Source: Actinomycetota bacterium (GTDB lineage: Bacteria; Actinomycetota; Acidimicrobiia; IMCC26256; PALSA-610). Taken from it: DNA of 58,975 nt. Below the pieces are notes generated by a model. It was given only the letters and a program-made list of their open reading frames with translations. It was not told where the DNA came from and ran no database searches. The stretch is from the NCBI GenBank assembly GCA_005772765.1, contig SXIR01000170.1, forward strand, positions 1 to 58,975, in the 5' to 3' direction. Both the position numbers and the translations under genes were made by a program. Positions within the stretch are counted from its first letter, which is position 1. Each line of letters opens with the position of its first letter. Below are positions 17,264-25,447 of the stretch, piece by piece.

Positions 17264-18835
17264 TCAAACCGATTCGGGATCGAGTTCGAAGCGTCGTTGC
17301 ATGATCGACGTGTACTTGACCGGCTTGGGCCGCTCGGGCATCGAGAGCAAGATGAACAAGAACGGCAGGATCTGCGTTCGTTGGCGAGCGAGAATGCCGA
17401 AGTTCGCGAAGTTGCCGAACACGATGACGAAGAACACGACCGCGACGATGGCGAAGATCGCGTACGCGTAATCGCGACGAATCGATTTCAGGAGGCGTCG
17501 TCCCGCGATCGCGAGGGCGATCGCGTACGCAAACGACTCGACCGACGTGACGAGTTCTTGGGGCGAGGTGGCCTCGACGGGTAGCGGGCGGAACAGCACG
17601 GTGATCGCACGCATCGGAAAGTTCCAAGCTGGCGCAGGCGTGAACTGCGACCCGCCCTGTTCGGTGCGGTCCTGGGCGGCGTCGAACTCGTCGGTGACCG
17701 CGCTGGTGCCGTCGAGCAGGTTCGTGCCGAAGTAGTCGTTCGCCTGAGTGAGGACGAACGACCCAAGGGTGATCAGTAAGAAGAACGTCGCCACCGTGCC
17801 CGATGCCTTGACGCCCTTGCGCTTGCGCAACAAGAGCGCGATTGTCATCGCAACGGTGACGACCATCGCGACGTGGGTGCGCACGTAGGTGACTTCGATG
17901 ATCCCGCCGGCAATGCACACCGCGCCGATGATCGTTGCGTTCGTGAGCATCAGCGCCACGCCGTACGTCGCCAGTCCGAGACCGAAGATGGCGAGCGCTT
18001 CCTTGCCGATCGATGACGGCCAGTACATGAGCGACGGCGCGAACATCACGAGCAGCAGGTACCGACGCTGGGCTTCGGGGAACACCCTGCGAAAGCCACG
18101 GGCGAAGAGCAACAAGCCCATGAGGCCGATCCACGAGAAGAACACGAAGCCACCGATCTTGGTGGGTGTCGTGTAGTGGTAGAACTCGGCGGTCACGATC
18201 CGCACGAAGTTGGTGCTGGTCCACTTGTTGACGTTCGGCAGCGTTCCTTGGCTCAGGTAGTCGGCCGCCCACTTCCGGCCGTAGAGGTCGTACTCGCTGG
18301 CATCGGACCGGTCGTAGACGCTGGTACCGACGTAGAACCGGGCCAGTGTGCCGAGCAGCTTGAGTGAGAGCGACGCGCTGAGAATGACCGTCAGCTCGGG
18401 CGCGCCATCGGCCTTGGCGAGACGTTTGAAGATCGAGATCGAAAGGGTCGCTAGCGCCGCCGCGATGAACGTCGCTGCGACCAGCTCGGAGTCGCCGGTG
18501 GCGATTCCCGATGCCAGCATCGTGGCGACCGCGAACCCGCCGGCGACACACAAACCAACCGCCCATCCGTGGTTCGCTGCATCGCCGTCGTCGAGACCGA
18601 GCCGCGCGGCGGCATCGTCGGATTCAGCTGCAGGTTCGGTTGCCTTGTCGTGATCGAACGGCAGCAACGTATCGTCGGCGAGTTCGAATCGGCCTCGGGG
18701 CGCGGGAGACGGCGCGCCGTCGGGCAGGGTTGGCGACGCGGCCGGCTCGTCGTCGTCGAGCCAGTGCCCCCGTCGATGGACGCGCGGGGCCGGACGTTCG
18801 GGCTGCTCGCCCTGGTCGTCGAGCCAGGCGCGCAC
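17264..18835 (-). CDS. Polytopic membrane protein, candidate polysaccharide polymerase (Wzy-like)
   Basis: Frame of track ORF 17264..19594, but real start likely GTG 18835 just after the BY-kinase stop (VRAWLDDQGEQPERPAPRV...); multiple TMs, YDRSDASEYDLYGRKWAADYLSQG... Confidence 0.6.
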   Translation of the reverse strand: MRAWLDDQGEQPERPAPRVHRRGHWLDDDEPAASPTLPDGAPSPAPRGRFELADDTLLPFDHDKATEPAAESDDAAARLGLDDGDAANHGWAVGLCVAGGFAVATMLASGIATGDSELVAATFIAAALATLSISIFKRLAKADGAPELTVILSASLSLKLLGTLARFYVGTSVYDRSDASEYDLYGRKWAADYLSQGTLPNVNKWTSTNFVRIVTAEFYHYTTPTKIGGFVFFSWIGLMGLLLFARGFRRVFPEAQRRYLLLVMFAPSLMYWPSSIGKEALAIFGLGLATYGVALMLTNATIIGAVCIAGGIIEVTYVRTHVAMVVTVAMTIALLLRKRKGVKASGTVATFFLLITLGSFVLTQANDYFGTNLLDGTSAVTDEFDAAQDRTEQGGSQFTPAPAWNFPMRAITVLFRPLPVEATSPQELVTSVESFAYAIALAIAGRRLLKSIRRDYAYAIFAIVAVVFFVIVFGNFANFGILARQRTQILPFLFILLSMPERPKPVKYTSIMQRRFELDPESV

Positions 18836-18840
18836 GGGAC

Positions 18841-20592
18841 TCAGTCGCCGATACCGATCGGGACGTCGAGGTCGAGGTCCGTGTCGTCCTTGCCCTTGCG
18901 ACCGAAGAGCTTGCGCGGCTTCTCGCGACCGGCGGGCGCGGGCGGACCGACCTTGCGGCCGTAGCCGTAGCCGTAGCCATACCCGTAGCCATACCCGTAG
19001 CCGTACCCGTAGCCATACCCAGGACGGGAGCTGACCGCACCGACGAGCACGATGCCCAGCACGGGGGCGTCGAGGCGGCGAAGCTGTTGGGTCGCTCGTT
19101 CGAGCGCGTTCACCTTGGTGACGGCATCCTTTGCCATGAGCACAACGGCGTCGGCGTAGGGGAGCAGGTCGAAGGGGTCGTTCGTCACGAGCAGCGGCGG
19201 CGTGTCGATGAGCACGATGTCGAAGAGTTCTCGTGCCTTGACGATGGCGGCCTGCCCGGCGAGCGTCGCATCGGCCGGCGACGACGAGGGCGAGGCGCTG
19301 TTGATGAAGAACACGCCCGGGATCGACGTTTCCTGCGCGAGCGCTTCGACGTCGACGATCGGGTCGGCAAGCGTGCCGGAGTTCTCGAGGAAGAGTTCTG
19401 CGTCGGTATCGAGGAACTTGTGCAACCGCCGGCGGCGGTAGTCGAGGTCGAGCACGAGCACTCGCTTGCCCATCTCGGCGTACGCGGCGGCGAGGTTCGC
19501 AGTGCTGGTCGACTTGCCCTCGGACGGGCCGGCCGAGGTGACCATCACGCACTGCGGCGCGGGCGGGTCGCCTTCTTGCGCATTCGCCATCCACATCAGC
19601 TCGACCGAAGTGCGCAGTCCCCGATACGCGTCAGCAGTTCTCGAGCTCGGAGCTTGGTGGGTCAACACGTCGAAGCGTCGACGACGCGAAGGCGATACGA
19701 ACGGGATCTCGGCAAGCACGGGTAGGCGAGTGACCGTCTCGGCGGAGCGAACGCCGAAGATCGATGTGTCCGAACGATTCATCGCGTACGCAGTGATTGC
19801 GCCGAGCAAGAGTCCAACGACCAGGCCGAGCGCGAGGCGGGCCGGACGGCTGTCGGGAATTTTCACGCTGTCGGTCGTCGACAGCGGTAGCGGTTGCACG
19901 TCGGCGAACTGCACCGAGAACACCGGCTTCTTGCGGTTGAACAAGTCCTCTTGGCGGCGGAACTGTTGGCGAAGCTCGCGCATTTCGCTGCGCTTCGCCG
20001 TGAGCGCTCGACCAATGACCCGCTTGTCGTCGGCGGTGAGCGCAGCCGCGAAATCCTTTTCGAGATCGGCTTGTTCTTCAGACGCGAGGTTGATCTTGTC
20101 CTGGGTTTCCTGCAAGCGAGCGGTGAGCTTCAGGTCGTCCTTGGCGTCCTCGAAGCGGACGAGTTCATCGGCGAGTGACTTGACGATTCCGCGTACCGCG
20201 AACGCGTCCGGTCCGGTCCCCGTGATCGTGATGAGGTTGCGTGGGGCTTCGGGGTTCGCGTCGATGCTCACGTTCGCGATGCGCGTGGTGCGAGGGGAAA
20301 ATCGGTCGTCGGTGTTCTTCAGTTTGGACGGCGTGAAGTCGGGCGGCTGCAGCAAGATCTTGCGGATCGCGTTGGGTACTTCGCCTTCGGTCGCGTCGAG
20401 CGCCACGACATCGAGGTTCACTTTGCCGGTGGCCTTGACGCGCTGGGTTCCGACCCACTGCGTCGTCGTCTCGGAGGTCGACGTTCCGCCCGGCGACGCG
20501 GTGAAGAACGAGACGAGGCAACCGATCGCCATGAACATCGCGATGAGACGCCACCGGCGTCGGATCGCGATGAGGATGTCGAGTGCCCGCAC
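18841..20592 (-). CDS. Wzz-domain / bacterial tyrosine kinase (BY-kinase, CpsD/CapB-type) with (Gly-Tyr)10 C-terminal tail
   Basis: N-terminal TM/Wzz; CVMVTSAGPSEGKSTSTANLAAAYAEMGKRVLVLDLDYRRRRLH; FDIVLIDTPPLL; PGYGYG...YGRK near the C terminus. Confidence 0.9.
   Translation of the reverse strand: MRALDILIAIRRRWRLIAMFMAIGCLVSFFTASPGGTSTSETTTQWVGTQRVKATGKVNLDVVALDATEGEVPNAIRKILLQPPDFTPSKLKNTDDRFSPRTTRIANVSIDANPEAPRNLITITGTGPDAFAVRGIVKSLADELVRFEDAKDDLKLTARLQETQDKINLASEEQADLEKDFAAALTADDKRVIGRALTAKRSEMRELRQQFRRQEDLFNRKKPVFSVQFADVQPLPLSTTDSVKIPDSRPARLALGLVVGLLLGAITAYAMNRSDTSIFGVRSAETVTRLPVLAEIPFVSPSRRRRFDVLTHQAPSSRTADAYRGLRTSVELMWMANAQEGDPPAPQCVMVTSAGPSEGKSTSTANLAAAYAEMGKRVLVLDLDYRRRRLHKFLDTDAELFLENSGTLADPIVDVEALAQETSIPGVFFINSASPSSSPADATLAGQAAIVKARELFDIVLIDTPPLLVTNDPFDLLPYADAVVLMAKDAVTKVNALERATQQLRRLDAPVLGIVLVGAVSSRPGYGYGYGYGYGYGYGYGYGYGRKVGPPAPAGREKPRKLFGRKGKDDTDLDLDVPIGIGD
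18961..19020 (-). repeat. 10 x 6-bp imperfect tandem repeat encoding (Gly-Tyr)10
   Basis: gtagcc/ataccc/gtaccc hexamers read directly. Confidence 0.95.
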
Positions 20593-20669
20593 GAGATGTC
20601 CCAGCTTCCGTTACGTTCGCAGCCCACGGCGAGCTTGGCGATCCAAGCCCCGACGCCCCCCGTTCGCTC

Positions 20670-20687
20670 GGGTTTCTCGCGAAACCC
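20670..20687. promoter_or_regulatory. Inverted repeat GGGTTTC-TCGC-GAAACCC in divergent intergenic region
   Basis: Perfect 7-bp arms; a second IR TCGGGT-N8-ACCCGA follows at 20694-20713. Confidence 0.4.
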
Positions 20688-20858
20688 TCGCATTCGGGTC
20701 CTCACGAACCCGAGTTCCCTCTGGGTGGACGAAGCTCCGACCACTGACCGTGGCCCGCCATTACAGCACAGTGTCCACCCGGCGGGCAATGGGGCCGATG
20801 ACCTGAAACCGGCCAGGGTTCGCCGTGGAGTCGTTGGTCACCTCCGGATCACGCGTTT

Positions 20859-20895
20859 GTGCCAGTCCGAATCACCGGTCTGTGATTCGTGGCAC
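20859..20895. promoter_or_regulatory. Nested inverted repeat GTGCCA-gtcc-GAATCAC-N6-GTGATTC-g-TGGCAC upstream of the MBOAT gene
   Basis: Two nested pairs of arms read directly; TAGATT -10-like hexamer at 20918-20923. Confidence 0.45.
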
Positions 20896-20993
20896 GATCC
20901 ACGCCTGGGTGGGGGCCTAGATTCGCCGATCACTCCGGACCGGGCCGTGGGGCGCCCCTGAACCGTCTGGACCGAGCCCCGAGGTCACCGAAC

Positions 20994-22421
20994 GTGGTCT
21001 TCAACTCGATCGAGTTCGCCATCTTCGTCGTGATCTTGTGGCCGCTGTATTGGGCTGCCCGACACCGATTGCGGATGCAGAACCTGCTGCTGCTGGGCGC
21101 GTCGTACCTGTTCTACGGCTGGTGGGACTGGCGGTTCCTGTTCCTGCTCGGTGGGACGACGCTTGTCGACTTCTGGGCGGTGCGCCACATCGGCAGGGCC
21201 GTCAGTCCGGTCGCCCGTCAGCGCTGGATGATCTTTTCGGTTGCGGTCAACCTGGTGGTACTCGGCTTCTTCAAGTACTTCGAGTTCTTCGTCGACAGCG
21301 GCGTCGATGTCGCGAATCAGCTCGGACTCGAGTGGACTGCGCCCGCGTTGCACTTCGTCCTGCCCGTCGGGATTTCGTTCTACGTCTTCCACGAGATCAG
21401 TTACGCAATCGACGTCTATCGCGGTCGTGTCGAACCCGAGAACGACCTCATCGTCTACGCGCTGTACATCGCGTTCTTTGCGCAACTCGTCGCCGGGCCG
21501 ATCACACGGGCGGGACACATGCTGCCGCAGTTTCGTCGGGCTCGCGTGTTCCCCGACGCCGAAGCGCGCTACTCGGGTTTCGTCCTGATTCTCACGGGTC
21601 TGTTCAAGAAAGTTGTGCTCGCCGACGGCATTTCGCCGTGGGTCAACGAAGTGTTCGACGCACCGCAGGACCGCGGCTTGTTACCCGCGCTTGTGGCCAT
21701 GTTCGGATTCGCAGTGCAGATCTACGGTGACTTCGCCGGATACACCGATATCGCGCGCGGCGTTGCTCGCCTGTTCGGGATCGAGATCGCCCGCAACTTC
21801 GAACAGCCGTACCTCTCCCGCAACATCACCGAGTTCTGGCGGACGTGGCACATCTCGTTGTCGAGTTGGCTCCACGACTACTTGTATGTGCCGCTCGGCG
21901 GAAATCGCAGCGGGCGCTTCGGCACCTACCGTAACCTCATCATCGTCATGTTGCTCGGCGGCCTCTGGCACGGCGCGTCATGGAACTTTGTCGTGTGGGG
22001 CGGGCTTCATGGTGTCGCCCTCGCGGTGCATCGGGCGCTGTCGCCGTCCACGGATCGACAACGACAGGGTGTTCCCGCGCTGCGGGCCGTGCCCGCCGTT
22101 GCCGCGAACTTCGTGTTGGTGACAGTGCTGTGGGTGTTCTTCCGGGCGAACTCGCTCGATGCTGCGCTCGACTTCTTCGGAGGAATGACCTCGGGCCTCA
22201 CGGGTTCGGCCGCCGGCGCGTGGAAACCGCCCGCGATGATCCTCTCGTTTGCGCTCGTCGCGATGTTCGCGATGGACGTGGTGGACCGATCGCGGATGCC
22301 GAGGTCGCCATTGCGTCGGATCCCGATGGCAGTCCAGGGCGTCCTCGCCGGACTCGCGATCGTCGCGATCGTCGTGTTCAGCGGCCAAGACCCCGAACCG
22401 TTCATCTACTTCCAGTTCTGA
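20994..22421 (+). CDS. MBOAT family O-acyltransferase (AlgI-like)
   Basis: VVFNSIEFAIFVVILWPLYW...LPVGISFYVFHEISYAIDVYRG...PYLSRNITEFWRTWHISLSSWLHDYLYVPLGGNR...LLGGLWHGASWNFVVWGGLHG. Confidence 0.92.
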   Translation: MVFNSIEFAIFVVILWPLYWAARHRLRMQNLLLLGASYLFYGWWDWRFLFLLGGTTLVDFWAVRHIGRAVSPVARQRWMIFSVAVNLVVLGFFKYFEFFVDSGVDVANQLGLEWTAPALHFVLPVGISFYVFHEISYAIDVYRGRVEPENDLIVYALYIAFFAQLVAGPITRAGHMLPQFRRARVFPDAEARYSGFVLILTGLFKKVVLADGISPWVNEVFDAPQDRGLLPALVAMFGFAVQIYGDFAGYTDIARGVARLFGIEIARNFEQPYLSRNITEFWRTWHISLSSWLHDYLYVPLGGNRSGRFGTYRNLIIVMLLGGLWHGASWNFVVWGGLHGVALAVHRALSPSTDRQRQGVPALRAVPAVAANFVLVTVLWVFFRANSLDAALDFFGGMTSGLTGSAAGAWKPPAMILSFALVAMFAMDVVDRSRMPRSPLRRIPMAVQGVLAGLAIVAIVVFSGQDPEPFIYFQF

Positions 22422-22481
22422 GGTAACCCGTCCGCGGAATGAGAAGTACCTCGACCGCGGCGACGAATAGCCTCGACCGCC

Positions 22482-24197
22482 ATGCGCATGAGCCGACTCT
22501 TTCTTCGCACGCTGCGGGACGCCCCTGGCGATGCCGACGTCGAGAGCCAACGGCTCTTGGTGCGTGCGGGTTATATCCGCAAGGTCGCGGCCGGCGTGTA
22601 CTCCTGGTTGCCGCTGGGGCAGCGGGTCCTGCGCAAGGTCGAACAGATCGTGCGCGACGAGATGGACGACGCAGGCGCGCAGGAACTCTCGTTGCCGATC
22701 ATCCAGCCGCTTGAGTTGTGGGAACAGAGCGGTCGCGACGCGCTCTATGGGCCGCTCATGTTTCGGCTGCACGACCGCAAGGAGACCGGTTTCTGTCTCG
22801 CACCAACAGCAGAAGAGGTCATCACCGCGACCGTGCGCGGCGAGTACTCGAGCTACCGAGACCTACCGGTCAACTTGTATCAGATCCAGTGGAAATATCG
22901 AGACGAGTTGCGGCCGCGTTTCGGCCTGCTGCGCGGTCGCGAGTTCTTGATGAAGGACGCCTACAGCTTCGACGCCGACGTCGAAGGCCTGCGCGAGTCG
23001 TATCGGTTGATGTACGACGCGTACCACCGCGTCTTCGATCGGTGCGGGCTCACGTTCCGACCCGTCCAGGCGCAGTCGGGCGAGATCGGCGGCGACGTCA
23101 ACCACGAGTTCATGGCGGTGGCTGCGGTCGGCGAGGACGATTTCGTTTGGTGTCGCTCGTGCAACTACGCCGCCAACGTCGAAGCGGCGCGGCGACGCGA
23201 TCCCGACCCGGTCGCGACCAACGGTGATGAGGCCGCGCTCGAGCCGGTCCATACCCCGGACATGCCGGGAATTGCCGCCGTCGCGCAACATCTGGGCCTC
23301 GGCGAAGACGAGCTGTTGAAGTGCATGGCGTTCGAGGCCGATGGCCGGCTGGGCTTGGCGTTGGTTCCGGGCGATCGGGAGGTCAACGAGTATGCGCTCG
23401 GGACCGCCTTGGCCGGCTCGAAATTCGCGTTGCTCGACGAGGATGGTTTCGCGCGGCGGTCGTCGTTGCCGAAGGGCTACATCGGTCCGCACCATCCCGA
23501 TGTCGAACTCATCGTCGCCGACCCATCGATCCTGGCACGCACGGAATGGGTGACGGGCGCGAACACCACCGATCACCATGCGTTACATGCCGTGCCCGGC
23601 CGCGACTTCACGATCACCACCGTTGCGCCGCTGACCGCGGTGGTCACCGGCGACGCATGTCCGAACTGCGGGTCGGAGCTGTCGGTCGATCGCGGGATCG
23701 AGGTCGGACACGTTTTCCAGTTGGGCACGAAGTATGCCGAGTTGTTGGGCGCGGTCTACACCGACGAGCACGGCGCGCAGCATCCGATGGTCATGGGGTG
23801 TTACGGCATCGGGGTTTCGCGAGTGGTCGCTGCGATCGTCGAGGAGCACCATGACGGACACGGCATCGCGTGGCCAGCGAGTGTCGCGCCCTATGCCGTC
23901 CACCTCGTGGCGCTCGCGGGCAAAGGCGATGCTGCGGCGGCCGTGCGCGATGCGGCCGACCATCTGTATGCGGCATTGCGATCCGCTGGCGTCGACGTGC
24001 TGTACGACGACCGCGACTCGAGCCCCGGTGTGAAGTTCGCCGACGCCGACTTGTTGGGAATGCCGGTGCAGCTCACCGTTGGAGCCAAGGGACTGGCGAG
24101 AGGTGTGGTCGAGCGCAAGATCCGAGCGAGCGGCGTGCGCGACGAACTCGCGGTCGACGTCGTCGTCGACCAGATGGTCGCGAGCGCGATGACGTGA
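22482..24197 (+). CDS. proS: Prolyl-tRNA synthetase
   Basis: MRMSRLFLRTLRDAPGDADVESQRLLVRAGYIRKVAAGVYSWLPLGQRVLRKVEQIVRDEMDDAGAQE...; bacterial type with insertion domain. Confidence 0.95.
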   Translation: MRMSRLFLRTLRDAPGDADVESQRLLVRAGYIRKVAAGVYSWLPLGQRVLRKVEQIVRDEMDDAGAQELSLPIIQPLELWEQSGRDALYGPLMFRLHDRKETGFCLAPTAEEVITATVRGEYSSYRDLPVNLYQIQWKYRDELRPRFGLLRGREFLMKDAYSFDADVEGLRESYRLMYDAYHRVFDRCGLTFRPVQAQSGEIGGDVNHEFMAVAAVGEDDFVWCRSCNYAANVEAARRRDPDPVATNGDEAALEPVHTPDMPGIAAVAQHLGLGEDELLKCMAFEADGRLGLALVPGDREVNEYALGTALAGSKFALLDEDGFARRSSLPKGYIGPHHPDVELIVADPSILARTEWVTGANTTDHHALHAVPGRDFTITTVAPLTAVVTGDACPNCGSELSVDRGIEVGHVFQLGTKYAELLGAVYTDEHGAQHPMVMGCYGIGVSRVVAAIVEEHHDGHGIAWPASVAPYAVHLVALAGKGDAAAAVRDAADHLYAALRSAGVDVLYDDRDSSPGVKFADADLLGMPVQLTVGAKGLARGVVERKIRASGVRDELAVDVVVDQMVASAMT

Positions 24198-25270
24198 GCT
24201 TTCCGGTCGAGCCGCCAATCGAGCCGATGCTCGCGAAGCTCGCTCGCGAGTTTCCGGACCGTGCTGGTCTCCTGTACGAGCCCAAGTGGGACGGGTTTCG
24301 TTGCCTGGTGTTCCGCGATGGTGACGAGCTGTACTTGCAGAGCCGCAACTCGAAACCGTTGTTGCGATACTTCCCCGAACTGGTCGATCCGCTGCGTGCG
24401 TTCCTGCCCGAGCGGTGCGTCGTCGATGGCGAGTTGATCGTGATCGGCAATGACGGGCTCGACTTCGATGCGCTCCAGCTTCGTCAGCACCCCGCTGATT
24501 CGCGGGTCCAACGCCTCGCTCGGGAGATCCCGGCGAGCTACGTCGCGTTCGACCTCATCGCCGAACACGACGCGGTGCTCTTCGATGTCGAGTTCGGCGA
24601 GCGCCGGGCCCGTCTCGAACGCGGTCTCGCCGACGCCGCTGCACCGGTGTTCGTGACGCCGGCATCGACGGATCCTGCGGTCGGTCGGGACTGGTTCGAT
24701 CGATTCGAAGGCGCGGGATTCGACGGGGTCATCGCCAAGCCGTTGTCAGGACGCTACGAGCCCGGAAAGCGAACCTTGATCAAGGTGAAGCACGAGCGAA
24801 CCTGCGATTGCGTCGTTGCCGGTTATCGGGTGCACAAGGACGGCGCCGGCGTCGGATCGCTCCTCCTCGGGCTGCACGACGCCGACGGTGTGCTCCACCA
24901 CGTCGGCGTGGCCGCGAGCCTCGACGCCAAGTCTCGAAGTGCGTTGCTCGAGGTCGTCGAACCGCTGCGCGCGGGCGCTCTCGAGAACCATCCGTGGCGC
25001 GAGTGGGCTGAGTTCATGGCCACCGAAGTGGCGACCGATCAACGGATGCCCGGTGGTTTCAGCCGGTGGAACGCGACCAAGGATCTGCGCTGGGAGCCGT
25101 TGCGTCTCGAACTCGTCGCCGAGGTGGCGTACGAGGGTTTGCTGAACGGTCGGTTCCGACACAACGCGCGCCTTCGTCGGTTGCGATCGGACCGCGATCC
25201 GGCGACGTGCGCGTACGCGCAACTGGAGGTCGTCGCGCCGGCCGAACTCAGTTCGCTGCTGCGCACCTGA
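24194..25270 (+). CDS. ATP-dependent DNA ligase (LigC-like)
   Basis: LLYEPKWDGFRCLVFRDG (KxDG active site), CVVDGELIV, GFDGVIAKPLSGRYEPGKRTLIKVKHERTCDCVVAGYR; GTGA overlap with proS. Confidence 0.85.
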   Translation: MSFPVEPPIEPMLAKLAREFPDRAGLLYEPKWDGFRCLVFRDGDELYLQSRNSKPLLRYFPELVDPLRAFLPERCVVDGELIVIGNDGLDFDALQLRQHPADSRVQRLAREIPASYVAFDLIAEHDAVLFDVEFGERRARLERGLADAAAPVFVTPASTDPAVGRDWFDRFEGAGFDGVIAKPLSGRYEPGKRTLIKVKHERTCDCVVAGYRVHKDGAGVGSLLLGLHDADGVLHHVGVAASLDAKSRSALLEVVEPLRAGALENHPWREWAEFMATEVATDQRMPGGFSRWNATKDLRWEPLRLELVAEVAYEGLLNGRFRHNARLRRLRSDRDPATCAYAQLEVVAPAELSSLLRT

Positions 25271-25447
25271 ACCACAGCAGCAACATCTGTCACACCACCA
25301 TCAATGGCCTCACCCTGGTGGAAATTCTTCGCGATTTTGCGTCACGAAAGTGGTCCCTGCCTGGTCCTGTTGCTGTCCAGCGCGAGAAACTGCACGCGCT
25401 GGGGCGGGAGACAGCGACGGTGGCGTCGCGAGAAGGGCTGGGGAGCA

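Noticed and set aside
18961-19020. Short repeat as CRISPR or non-coding microsatellite
   Set aside because: In-frame hexamers within the BY-kinase CDS; no spacers.
24194-25270. DNA ligase as part of an NHEJ or defence module
   Set aside because: No Ku, LigD polymerase/nuclease or other partner in the window; simply coupled to proS.
25271-25447. Possible riboswitch upstream of the secreted propeller gene
   Set aside because: Some hairpins (e.g. GCGAC-N6-GTCGC) but no recognisable conserved riboswitch core.
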